From Bacteroidales bacterium UBA5537 (lineage in GTDB: Bacteria > Bacteroidota > Bacteroidia > Bacteroidales > Lentimicrobiaceae): DNA of 25,172 nt. The first letter of the stretch is position 1. Each line of letters starts with the position of its first letter. Under the pieces are notes generated by a model. It searched no databases. It saw nothing but the letters and a program-made list of their open reading frames with translations, and was not told the origin of the DNA. Of this stretch, positions 1 through 7,123 are shown piece by piece. The stretch covers positions 85,291 through 110,462 of the forward strand of contig DINP01000063.1 of assembly GCA_002426025.1 (NCBI GenBank), written 5' to 3'. The position numbers were made by a program, and so were the translations under genes.

Positions 1-31
1 AATCTAAATAAAATCCCAAAAGCTTTTTAAC

Positions 32-39
32 TAATTTTG
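32..39 (+). promoter_or_regulatory. Bacteroidota -7 promoter box for the QueA-like gene
   Basis: TAATTTTG matches the TAnnTTTG -7 consensus of the primary sigma factor in this phylum. It sits 42 bases before the ATG at 82. It overlaps the in-frame TTG at 37, which is therefore unlikely to be a start codon because it would lie upstream of the transcription start. No -35-type box was assigned. Confidence 0.6.
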
Positions 40-81
40 CGGCTTACAGATATTCCAGCATTTATACCGCACCACTCTGTC

Positions 82-1293
82 ATGAACATTCCTGCAATTG
101 ATATTTCCGACTACAACTACCCCCTTCCCGATCACCGCATTGCCCGTTTCCCGCTCGAAGAACGCGATCTTTCCAGATTACTGATTTCTGATAACGAAGA
201 AATATCTACCGATCAGTTCGCCAATATTTCTGAACACATTCCACAGGGAAGCCTGCTGGTATTTAACGACACCAGGGTAATTCGTGCAAGGCTTGTTTTT
301 TTCAAGCCCGGGGGTGCAAGAATTGAAGTCTTTTGCCTTCAGCCCGACGGTGCTTATGGACAAACCGGTGAGGCCACCTGGAAATGCTTTATCGGTAATG
401 CAAAGCGCTGGAAAAGCGATAACCTGAAAATGGAAATTGATAGCCCCAAGGGAGCCATAACTTTGTTGGCTGAACGATTGGAAGCCATTGGTGATGCACA
501 TCGGGTGCGCTTCAACTGGAGCCTGCCTGAAATGCCTTTTGAGCAGGTGCTTGAGTTTGCCGGTAAAGTTCCCCTTCCTCCCTATCTTAATCGCGAGCCT
601 GTCTCGAGTGATGCAGAGCGTTATCAAACCATCTACGCAAAATTCAATGGCTCGGTGGCGGCACCCACTGCCGGGCTGCATTTTACGCCTACTGTGCTGA
701 ATAGCCTCGAAACGAAGGGCTGCAGATTCGATTATCTTACCCTTCATGTTGGAGCCGGCACGTTTAAACCGGTTTCGGTAGCCGATGCCCGCGAGCATCA
801 GATGCATGAAGAGGAGGTAATCGTTGAAAAAGTATTTTTGCTGAAACTCCTTCAAAATATTCAGGGCAACATCATCCCGGTGGGGACTACCTCCATGCGC
901 TCCCTCGAAAGCCTCTACTGGTTTGGCGTTCAGTTGTTGAATGGCAAAGAGCCATCAGACAGGTTCTATATCCGGCAATGGGAACCCTACGAATCGGAAG
1001 TAAAAATTCCTGCTGCCGAATCCATACAGGCTATTTACGACTTTATGCAGCGCAATAATCTTACCCAGGTCAGCGGCCACACCGGAATTATGATTGTTCC
1101 AGGCTATCGCTTCAGAATCTGTAATTTGCTTATTACCAATTTCCATCAGCCTCAAAGCACCCTGCTGCTGCTCGTTGCGGCCTTTATTGGCGACGGATGG
1201 AAAAAAGCATACCAATACGCCCTCGACCACGATTTCCGTTTCCTGAGCTATGGCGATAGTTGCCTTTTTTTCAGGAAAGACCAGGCAAAATAA
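82..1293 (+). CDS. QueA-like S-adenosylmethionine:tRNA ribosyltransferase-isomerase (long Bacteroidota form)
   Basis: This is a QueA-family protein of 403 residues. Classical QueA transfers the ribosyl part of S-adenosylmethionine to 7-aminomethyl-7-deazaguanine in tRNA, giving epoxyqueuosine in the cytoplasm. Family blocks are clear: PLEERDLSRLL and LLVFNDTRVI near the N-terminus, then LPPYLNRE, ERYQTIYA, GSVAAPTAGLHFT, LHVGAGTFKPV, VGTTSMRSLES, LLITNFHQPQSTLL and a final FRFLSYGDS. It is about 50 residues longer than the usual 345-350, with extra sequence after VGTTSMRSLES, and TNFHLP reads TNFHQP. The ATG at 82 is preferred over the TTG at 37, which falls inside the promoter box. No other queuosine gene is in the window. 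The family is certain; whether this is the housekeeping QueA or a paralogue with another substrate cannot be decided here, so no symbol is given. Confidence 0.85.
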   Translation: MNIPAIDISDYNYPLPDHRIARFPLEERDLSRLLISDNEEISTDQFANISEHIPQGSLLVFNDTRVIRARLVFFKPGGARIEVFCLQPDGAYGQTGEATWKCFIGNAKRWKSDNLKMEIDSPKGAITLLAERLEAIGDAHRVRFNWSLPEMPFEQVLEFAGKVPLPPYLNREPVSSDAERYQTIYAKFNGSVAAPTAGLHFTPTVLNSLETKGCRFDYLTLHVGAGTFKPVSVADAREHQMHEEEVIVEKVFLLKLLQNIQGNIIPVGTTSMRSLESLYWFGVQLLNGKEPSDRFYIRQWEPYESEVKIPAAESIQAIYDFMQRNNLTQVSGHTGIMIVPGYRFRICNLLITNFHQPQSTLLLLVAAFIGDGWKKAYQYALDHDFRFLSYGDSCLFFRKDQAK

Positions 1294-1343
1294 GCCAAAT
1301 CCGAAAATTCAATACTTGTTTCAACAATCCTTATCTTCGTATC

Positions 1344-1877
1344 ATGATCTTTCTTCTTACAGGCGACAGCGGATCGGGGAAAACCACTTTACTCAAAGAA
1401 CTGGCATCAAAATTTACTGCAAATGGTATAATTACGGGTGGTTTTACTGCGCCGGGAAGCTGGCTTAATGGAAAACGCTCGGGTTTTACATTGCATGACC
1501 TTTACAATAAGCTTGATTATGTACTGGCAGAAACAGGCAAGTCAGGTTCTGAAATGTATGGCCGCTTTGTATTTAACGAAGAAACCCTGAAATCGGGAAA
1601 CCACTTACTTTCCACCCAGGCAGCACAAAACGATATTGACCTTATTGTTGTTGATGAAGTTGGCCCTTATGAACTAAGCGGCAAAGGTTGGGCTCCCGCG
1701 CTCAACATCCTGGCAAAGTCACCGCGGCCTCAAATTTGGGCCGTAAGGCCTGAGCTGATCGCTGATGTGCAATCACGCTGGGCTTTCACCCCTTCGGCTG
1801 TTTTCCCGGTCTTGCATCAAAAGGCCGATATCATTTTTCGGGAAATCTGCAAACAATGTAACTTTTCCACCAAATGA
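1344..1877 (+). CDS. THEP1-type nucleoside triphosphatase (P-loop NTPase)
   Basis: This 177-residue cytoplasmic protein opens directly with a Walker A loop, GDSGSGKTT (residues 7-15). It has a Walker B-like segment, LIVVDEVGPYEL, with Asp104 and Glu105. The short length, the GG-F-T-AP block after the P-loop and the D-E-x-G-x-x-E motif fit the NTPase_1/THEP1 family, which hydrolyses NTPs; the physiological substrate is usually unknown. The ATG at 1344 places the P-loop where the family has it. An upstream TTG-type start would add 28 residues overlapping queA and unlike the family. The gene ends in a 4-bp ATGA overlap with the MobA-like gene, so the two are almost certainly co-transcribed and translationally coupled. 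An imperfect -7 box (TATCTTCG, 1332-1339) lies only 4 bases before the start. A nucleotide kinase with a similar fold is the alternative. Confidence 0.75.
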   Translation: MIFLLTGDSGSGKTTLLKELASKFTANGIITGGFTAPGSWLNGKRSGFTLHDLYNKLDYVLAETGKSGSEMYGRFVFNEETLKSGNHLLSTQAAQNDIDLIVVDEVGPYELSGKGWAPALNILAKSPRPQIWAVRPELIADVQSRWAFTPSAVFPVLHQKADIIFREICKQCNFSTK

Positions 1878-2467
1878 AAAATGAAGTATCAATAACCGGC
1901 ATCTTACTGGCAGGGGGCAAAAGCCGCCGCATGGGCGTAGATAAAGGCCTGATGCTTTTCAGGGGAAAACCGCTTGTTCAATATTCATTGGATCTGTTAA
2001 ACAAATTCTGCGACCGCATCCTTATCAGCAGCAATAATCCCGAATACCAGTCACTGGGCTATGAGGTAATTGCCGATAAGGTTACCGGTGCAGGCCCGAT
2101 GGCCGGAATCGCCTCCTGCCTTGAGTACAGCGATTCAGCAATAAATCTTATCCTGTCATGTGATATGCCGCTGCTCGAACCGGTAATTCTTGAAACCCTG
2201 CTAAAGAATACCGAAGGCAACACCTTCGTAGTGCCACTTGACCATTCAGGAAGAGCTGAACCGCTCTGCGCTATGTATCACCAGAATAGCTTGCCCTTAA
2301 TGAAACAAATGATCGAATCAAACACTTTCAGAATGACCAGTTTATACCTGAAAGAACAGATAAAATATATTCATCCAGCAGACTATCCCCTACCCTATAA
2401 TAAGCTGTGGTTCACCAATTTCAATTCATTGGATGATATCAACGCTATTGATGCATCCGGATTATAA
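1874..2467 (+). CDS. mobA: MobA-like molybdenum cofactor guanylyltransferase
   Basis: MobA joins GMP from GTP to molybdopterin to form the guanine dinucleotide cofactor in the cytoplasm. The 197-residue protein has the nucleotide-binding signature LAGGKSRRMGVDK (residues 12-24), a G-AGPMAGI block at the base-binding position and the metal-binding SCDMPLL segment, in the usual order. Its length is normal for MobA. It overlaps the THEP1-like NTPase by 4 bp. No moa, moe or molybdate-transport gene and no molybdoenzyme is present here. Related NTP transferases, such as MocA-type cytidylyltransferases, share the fold, so substrate specificity is inferred from the motif pattern. The family is highly confident and the exact substrate moderately so. 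Confidence 0.82.
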   Translation: MKNEVSITGILLAGGKSRRMGVDKGLMLFRGKPLVQYSLDLLNKFCDRILISSNNPEYQSLGYEVIADKVTGAGPMAGIASCLEYSDSAINLILSCDMPLLEPVILETLLKNTEGNTFVVPLDHSGRAEPLCAMYHQNSLPLMKQMIESNTFRMTSLYLKEQIKYIHPADYPLPYNKLWFTNFNSLDDINAIDASGL

Positions 2468-2511
2468 AAAGCTTTACAGCTACTAAAGCAATGTTTGCTT
2501 GTTTAGTTTCA

Positions 2512-2519
2512 TAAATTTG
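2512..2519 (+). promoter_or_regulatory. -7 promoter box before the ECF-like membrane protein
   Basis: TAAATTTG is a perfect TAnnTTTG box, 27 bases before the ATG at 2547. It suggests the membrane protein gene can be transcribed independently of the NTPase-mobA pair that ends 79 bases upstream. Confidence 0.6.
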
Positions 2520-2546
2520 TCCGACAATTTATACGAACTCATATAA

Positions 2547-3758
2547 ATGACAAACCCTGTTTCCAAAGGCCCGACAAATGGAATCCTGAGAGACGACCGC
2601 TGGATGAAAGCCGCGGTTGCCGGAGGTTTATGGGCTGCCTTTGAAATTATCATCGGCAGTTTCCTGCACAACCTGCGGATACCGTTTGCCGGAAGCATCC
2701 TATCGGCATTTGCGGTAATGCTTATGATATCGTTTCATCGGCTATGGCCTGTTAAGGGGTTAATCTGGCGCGCCGGGCTGATTTGTGCACTTATGAAATC
2801 CATCTCACCAAGTGCCCTGATTCTCGGTCCTATGATTGGCATAATGACTGAAGCCCTGCTTATTGAACTATCGCTCAGATCGTTCGGTGCGAATAAAGCA
2901 GGTTACCTTATTGGCGGGGTGCTGGGGGTTGGCAGTGCACTGATCCACAAAGTTGTTAGTATTCTTATCCTTTACGGGATGGATATCGTTGAAATATACC
3001 TGAATATTTACCGCTTTGCTGTTAAACAGATCGGCCTGCCCAATGCTGATCCCTGGTTGGTTGTTTTCGCGCTGATAGCCGTTTATATCATCGCAGGGTT
3101 TATCGCGGCCTTAATAGGGATTTCAATTCCGGTAAACGGTGAAATTACGGTTGATAAACCCGAAATTGAGGAAGGTTCTGCAACAACTTCCCCATTTGCC
3201 ATCAGCAACAACAAATTTTCCATAACACTGATGCTGATACATTTGGCGGCTATACCATTGTTTATTTTATTGATTGTTAAAACCGGTTTACTGATCAGTA
3301 CGGCGGCAATTCTGATATGGGCTGTATTGCTTTACAGCAAATATCCCGGTGTTTACAGGCGTTTTAGCAAGCCGGTTTTATGGATGCAGTTTCTGATAAT
3401 AATTCTGATCGCCGCTTTTTTCTGGGAAAGAGACTGTTCCTATTTTATATGCTTCAGCATAACAGGATTGAAAGGCGGTTTGGCCATGACACTTAGGGCT
3501 GTGGTGGTAATAATGGCCTTTTCAGCTTTCAGCGTTGAACTGAGAAACCCTGTTGTGAGGGCTTTTCTCGAAAAGAAAGGGATGCGCAATCTCTACCTGG
3601 CAATTTCGGTAGCATTTTCGGCTTTGCCATTTATGGTTGCAAGGATTCCCGATGCCCGCACCCTTATTTTCCACCCCCGCACTGCTATAGCTTCTTCGCT
3701 GATCAATGCACGTCAATGGCTTCTGCACTATGGCGATAAGAGCCAGCAACAACAATAA
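2547..3758 (+). CDS. polytopic membrane protein, likely ECF-transporter S-like domain joined to a T-like half
   Basis: This is a 403-residue, highly hydrophobic inner-membrane protein. Residues about 20-215 form around six membrane segments. They carry blocks reminiscent of energy-coupling-factor substrate-binding (S) proteins: a small-residue-rich first helix (AAVAGGLWAAFE), then IPF-GS and GPMIGIMTEALLIEL. A charged linker at about 205-225 leads to a second hydrophobic half. Its end (GLKGG-x-TLRAVVV, then ELRNPVVRAFLEKKGM and FSALPFM) resembles the coupling region of EcfT/CbiQ proteins. No ABC-type ATPase is nearby, so any A unit would be encoded elsewhere. The tail ends in a run of glutamines. 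It lies after mobA and before tatC with its own promoter box. The ECF assignment rests on pattern reading only; an unrelated membrane family is possible, and the substrate is unknown. Confidence 0.5.
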   Translation: MTNPVSKGPTNGILRDDRWMKAAVAGGLWAAFEIIIGSFLHNLRIPFAGSILSAFAVMLMISFHRLWPVKGLIWRAGLICALMKSISPSALILGPMIGIMTEALLIELSLRSFGANKAGYLIGGVLGVGSALIHKVVSILILYGMDIVEIYLNIYRFAVKQIGLPNADPWLVVFALIAVYIIAGFIAALIGISIPVNGEITVDKPEIEEGSATTSPFAISNNKFSITLMLIHLAAIPLFILLIVKTGLLISTAAILIWAVLLYSKYPGVYRRFSKPVLWMQFLIIILIAAFFWERDCSYFICFSITGLKGGLAMTLRAVVVIMAFSAFSVELRNPVVRAFLEKKGMRNLYLAISVAFSALPFMVARIPDARTLIFHPRTAIASSLINARQWLLHYGDKSQQQQ

Positions 3759-3813
3759 CGACTTTTGAGATAATAATCTGAAAATCGTCGGCATTCAGAT
3801 CGCTTAGATTGCG

Positions 3814-3821
3814 TATTTTTG
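3814..3821 (+). promoter_or_regulatory. -7 promoter box for tatC
   Basis: TATTTTTG matches TAnnTTTG, 21 bases before the ATG at 3843. The possible TTG start at 3819 is part of this box and so is very unlikely to be used. Confidence 0.6.
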
Positions 3822-3842
3822 GCAACTCAATCAGCAAAGGTT

Positions 3843-4673
3843 ATGCCTGAAGTAGTAACTAACAAAAAGAAAAATCCCGCACCCGACCCCGAAGTCGAGA
3901 TGTCGTTCTGGGATCACCTCGATACCCTGAGAGGGCATTTGTTTCGTTCAGCAGTTGCTATAATCGTCATGGCCGTTGTTGCCTTTCTGAACAGGGAGTT
4001 TATATTCGACCAACTGATTCTTGCTCCCAAAGAGCCTGAGTTTATCACCAACCGCTTGCTTTGCCGGCTGGGTGAATGGGCAAATGTACCTTCCTTGTGT
4101 TTGGGAAATCTTAAGTTACAAATAATAAATATTGACCTCTCAGGGCAGTTTACCACACACATGTATATCAGTTTCTTTGCAGGGCTGATTGTAGCTGCAC
4201 CTTATATGATATGGGAAATTTGGCGGTTTATCCAACCAGCACTCTACGATAAGGAACGCAAACATTCGAAAGGCGCGGTTTTCAGTATGTCCACTCTCTT
4301 TGTGTTGGGAGTACTGTTCAGTTACTTCCTTATTGTACCGCTTACCCTCAGCTTTTTTGGTTCGTATAAAGTAAGCGAAGAGGTTAATAACCAGATAGCG
4401 CTATCATCTTATATCAGCACTGTTGTTTCTGTCACGTTTGCCATCGGCCTGGTTTTTGAGCTTCCGGTTTTTATCTATTTTCTTACCAAAGTCGGGATTG
4501 TTACCCCTGCTTTCCTGAAAAAGAACCGCAAATACACACTGGTTTTACTGCTGGTTATTGCCGCTATCATCACTCCTCCCGACATCATAAGCCAGATTTT
4601 GGTTACCATACCGCTTTACGGACTTTATGAATTAAGTATCTTTGTTTCAGGCAGGGTTTATAAGAAGTTGTAG
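3843..4673 (+). CDS. tatC: Sec-independent protein translocase TatC
   Basis: TatC is the multi-spanning receptor of the twin-arginine pathway. It recognises RR-signal peptides and, with TatA, moves folded proteins across the inner membrane. The 276-residue protein has the family start, EMSFWDHLDTLRGHL, at about residues 19-33. The conserved first-cytoplasmic-loop block follows, as MIWEIWRFIQPALYDKERK, then the FELPVFIYFLTKVGIVTP segment with the functionally important Glu, and finally ITPPDIISQ. Around six membrane helices are visible. A loop of roughly 35 residues between the first helix and the IDLSGQFTTHMYISFF stretch looks typical of the Bacteroidota version. The ATG at 3843 was chosen because the upstream TTG overlaps the promoter box. 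No tatA or tatB lies in the window. Proximity to mobA is suggestive, since many Tat substrates are cofactor enzymes. Confidence 0.95.
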   Translation: MPEVVTNKKKNPAPDPEVEMSFWDHLDTLRGHLFRSAVAIIVMAVVAFLNREFIFDQLILAPKEPEFITNRLLCRLGEWANVPSLCLGNLKLQIINIDLSGQFTTHMYISFFAGLIVAAPYMIWEIWRFIQPALYDKERKHSKGAVFSMSTLFVLGVLFSYFLIVPLTLSFFGSYKVSEEVNNQIALSSYISTVVSVTFAIGLVFELPVFIYFLTKVGIVTPAFLKKNRKYTLVLLLVIAAIITPPDIISQILVTIPLYGLYELSIFVSGRVYKKL

Positions 4674-4743
4674 ATAGCTGAAAGATTATCTGTAACCTTT
4701 CCGGCATCGCGGCGTCAAACTTGCTGAAACAAAAAATACTACT

Positions 4744-5268
4744 ATGGCAGATACCAGATTATACCGCTCCGTTCACGGAAGGGTCATTGGTGGGGTGGCC
4801 GGCGGACTTGCTGATTTTTTCGGCATGGATCCCACAATCGTAAGGTTAGTTTTCGTATTGATCGCCTTTTTTGGCGGAGGCGGAATCTTACTCTACATTA
4901 TTTTATGGATTGTTCTTCCTGAAAGGAACATCTATAACACACCAAATAATCCCTATTCAGTTCCACCACCTTCAGGGGCGCCATCAGGAAGCGAATCGGG
5001 CATTGGCGAAACTTACGAAGGCTTTGCCGGTCCAGGACAGGATTTTACATCGCAACCTGCCGATGTTACAAGGCGCAAATTCGAAGGCAGCCTTATCGGA
5101 GGCTTAGTACTGATTCTGATCGGAAGCTTTTTTCTTGCCGAACGGTTTATTCCCCGTATCAATTTCGGCGATTTCTGGCCGATGTTACTGGTAGTTGTTG
5201 GCCTTGTGCTGATATTCAACAGCTTGCCGAAAAAAGATAAGAACAAGGCGGGGAATGAAAATCAATAA
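4744..5268 (+). CDS. PspC-domain membrane protein with C-terminal LiaI/LiaF-type helices
   Basis: The N-terminal 60 residues are a typical PspC domain: LYRSVHGRVIGGVAGGLADFFG, then DPTIVRLVFVL and a hydrophobic helix ending WIVLPERN. A Pro/Gly/Ser-rich linker (about 66-110) follows, then two further membrane segments (about 116-134 and 142-165) separated by INFGDFWPMLLVV. This resembles the LiaI-LiaF-like transmembrane domain. PspC proteins sit in the inner membrane and take part in phage-shock or envelope-stress responses, often regulating a partner. The next gene starts 32 bases downstream, encodes a LiaF-like protein and is probably co-transcribed. No PspA, PspF, sensor kinase or response regulator is present. 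The domain call is very secure; the regulatory role is inferred from the family. Confidence 0.85.
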   Translation: MADTRLYRSVHGRVIGGVAGGLADFFGMDPTIVRLVFVLIAFFGGGGILLYIILWIVLPERNIYNTPNNPYSVPPPSGAPSGSESGIGETYEGFAGPGQDFTSQPADVTRRKFEGSLIGGLVLILIGSFFLAERFIPRINFGDFWPMLLVVVGLVLIFNSLPKKDKNKAGNENQ

Positions 5269-5300
5269 TTGTATTTGTTTTAACTTTAAGCAAAAATACC

Positions 5301-6239
5301 ATGAGCTATCGTAAAATATTCTGGGGAGTTATCCTGGTGCTGATCGGGATTCTGTTCATTCTGAAAAATGTAGGCCTTATCTATTTCGACTGGGTTACCA
5401 TCTGGAGGCTGTGGCCACTGATTCTTATCCTTTGGGGAGTTTCACTTATTCCCGTTAAGGATTACCTGAAACTGATTTTCTCGGTTGCCGCCATTGCCAT
5501 TTCGTTTATCCTTGTCAATACCTACGATAAAACCGGCTACTATAGTTTCGACTGGGATGGAAGAGGCAATCATCATGAGCGCAGCAGCGATAATGACAAC
5601 TGGAGCGAGGGAACTGCCGAACAGGAACTTTTCCAATTGTATGATTCGAGCATAAAACACGTTGTGCTTAACCTGGATGCAGCTGCCGGTGATTTCCGCC
5701 TGAACGATACCGCACCTTCCAACAAACTGCTTACTTTCTGGAAAAAAGGAACCATCGGCAATTACAGCATGACCTCAAACGATGACAGTACCTCAACAGA
5801 AATCAACCTCAATATTCAGGATTCGCATGTGAAATTCAACAACAAAGGGATGCGCGTTAAACTCGGGCTAAATCCGAATCCTGTGTGGGACCTCAACTTC
5901 GATATTGGAGCCGCAAGCATTGATTTTGATCTGAGTAGTTACAAAGTCGAAAAGCTCAGCATTGATGGAGGCGCTTCATCAATTGATGTCAGACTCGGCG
6001 ACCTGAATGATCTTACCGAAGTTGAAATCAATGCCGGTGCATCGTCAATAGACATACAAATACCTGAAACTACCGGAGCTGAATTGCGCACCGAAACCGT
6101 ACTTTCGAGCCGCAACTTCCAGGGATTCAAAAAAATAAAAAGTGGATTGTTCCGAACCGATAACTATGAAACCGCGACCAAAAAAATAAACATGAGTATA
6201 GATGCGGGGGTTTCAAGTGTGGATATCCGAAGGTACTAA
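5301..6239 (+). CDS. LiaF-like membrane protein with repeated beta-strand C-terminal domain
   Basis: This 312-residue protein begins with about three membrane helices (roughly residues 5-23, 33-50 and 56-73). The first, WGVILVLIGILFILKNVG, and the WRLWPLILILWGV segment are typical of the DUF5668/LiaF-type domain. The rest is soluble and Asp/Ser-rich. It contains a short motif repeated four times: GAASID (203-208), GGASSID (223-229), AGASSID (245-251) and AGVSSVD (302-308). These fit stacked strands of a right-handed beta structure like the LiaF/toast-rack C-terminal domain. It lies 32 bases after the PspC-domain gene, and a strong terminator follows 17 bases after its stop, so the pair is probably the end of an operon. 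LiaF proteins modulate envelope-stress signalling; no signalling partner is visible here. The function is inferred. Confidence 0.72.
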   Translation: MSYRKIFWGVILVLIGILFILKNVGLIYFDWVTIWRLWPLILILWGVSLIPVKDYLKLIFSVAAIAISFILVNTYDKTGYYSFDWDGRGNHHERSSDNDNWSEGTAEQELFQLYDSSIKHVVLNLDAAAGDFRLNDTAPSNKLLTFWKKGTIGNYSMTSNDDSTSTEINLNIQDSHVKFNNKGMRVKLGLNPNPVWDLNFDIGAASIDFDLSSYKVEKLSIDGGASSIDVRLGDLNDLTEVEINAGASSIDIQIPETTGAELRTETVLSSRNFQGFKKIKSGLFRTDNYETATKKINMSIDAGVSSVDIRRY

Positions 6240-6256
6240 CTGCAACCTTATTTAAT

Positions 6257-6292
6257 AAAAGCACCGGTTTGTTTCAGATCGGTGCTTTTTTT
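6257..6292 (+). terminator. rho-independent terminator after the PspC/LiaF-like pair
   Basis: A 10-bp perfect stem, AAAAGCACCG (6257-6266) paired with CGGTGCTTTT (6280-6289), has a 13-base loop and runs into a T tract ending at 6293. It sits between convergent genes, and the A-rich 5' side may give some activity in the other direction. Confidence 0.9.
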
Positions 6293-6306
6293 TCATGAAA
6301 GGCCGT

Positions 6307-7110
6307 CTATTCTTCCGGATTCATTTCTTCAATTGAACATTCCTTACCCAAAAACATGCTGAACAAGTGGCACAATTCATTGGGAGTATCGGCATGAACC
6401 CAATGCGAAGCGTTTTCAATGGTTTTAACCTGAGCACCGGGAAAGTTCCTGTGGATCAGTGGAAGATCATCATCCTGAATGTAATCAGATTTGCCACCTT
6501 TGATGAAAAGAACAGGCCCGTTGTATGTTTCGGCACTTTCAACGCCATCAAAAACATAATCCATATTTGAACTGATTGCCGCAAGGTTTAACCGCCAGTC
6601 GAAGGTGGTACGGGTTTTTCTGTAAAGGTTTTTCATTACAAAAAGCCTGATACGCTTATTCGGAATGCTCTGTTCCAACAATGATTCCACCTCCTGACGT
6701 GAGCTTACCGCTTCAAAATTCACAGACATCATCGCACTGATCATATCGAAATGCACGTTGCGTCCGGGATATTTGCGCGGGCTAATATCAACCACTACCA
6801 ACTTTTCAACCATCTCAGGATGTTCAAGAGTAAAAGTCATGGCAACCTTTCCGCCCATGGAGTGACCAATAATCATCGGCTTTTTCAACTGATGCTCTTC
6901 GATAAATTCGAGCAGATCATCAGCCATCGCAATATAATTAAAGGTAGGGCTGTGCGGCGATTGCCCGTGATTGCGCAAATCGGGGATATAAACCGAAAAC
7001 TTCTCAGCCAGACGTTTTCCGAGCGTAACCCAGTTATCGGATATGCCGAAAATGCCATGTAATATGATCAGTGGCTGGCCTTCGCCGAAATGACGGTAAA
7101 AAAGTTTCAT
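6307..7110 (-). CDS. alpha/beta-fold hydrolase (YbfF-like esterase)
   Basis: This 267-residue cytoplasmic hydrolase has an oxyanion-hole block, LIILHGIFGISDNW, the PDLRNHGQSP segment and a nucleophile elbow, GHSMGG, with Ser84. The likely acid is Asp209 in KGGKSDYI and the likely catalytic His is His236 in NASHWVHADTP. Length and blocks match the YbfF-type acyl-CoA/carboxyl esterases. It starts 13 bases after the end of pdxJ on the same strand, so the two are probably one transcript. There is no obvious link to vitamin B6 synthesis beyond co-transcription, and its natural substrate is unknown. Catalytic residues are intact. The fold is certain; the esterase subtype is a fair guess. Confidence 0.85.
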   Translation of the reverse strand: MKLFYRHFGEGQPLIILHGIFGISDNWVTLGKRLAEKFSVYIPDLRNHGQSPHSPTFNYIAMADDLLEFIEEHQLKKPMIIGHSMGGKVAMTFTLEHPEMVEKLVVVDISPRKYPGRNVHFDMISAMMSVNFEAVSSRQEVESLLEQSIPNKRIRLFVMKNLYRKTRTTFDWRLNLAAISSNMDYVFDGVESAETYNGPVLFIKGGKSDYIQDDDLPLIHRNFPGAQVKTIENASHWVHADTPNELCHLFSMFLGKECSIEEMNPEE

Positions 7111-7123
7111 GAAATTGATTTAA

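Noticed and set aside
37..81. Extended N-terminus of the QueA-like protein from a TTG at 37
   Set aside because: The TTG is the end of a perfect -7 box, and the added residues are not like the family.
178..855. 225-codon open frame on the minus strand
   Set aside because: It lies fully inside the QueA-like gene, whose conserved motifs are on the plus strand. The translation has no recognisable blocks and looks like an antisense shadow.
3819..3842. Extended TatC start from a TTG at 3819
   Set aside because: The TTG is the end of the promoter box TATTTTTG, so it should not be in the transcript.
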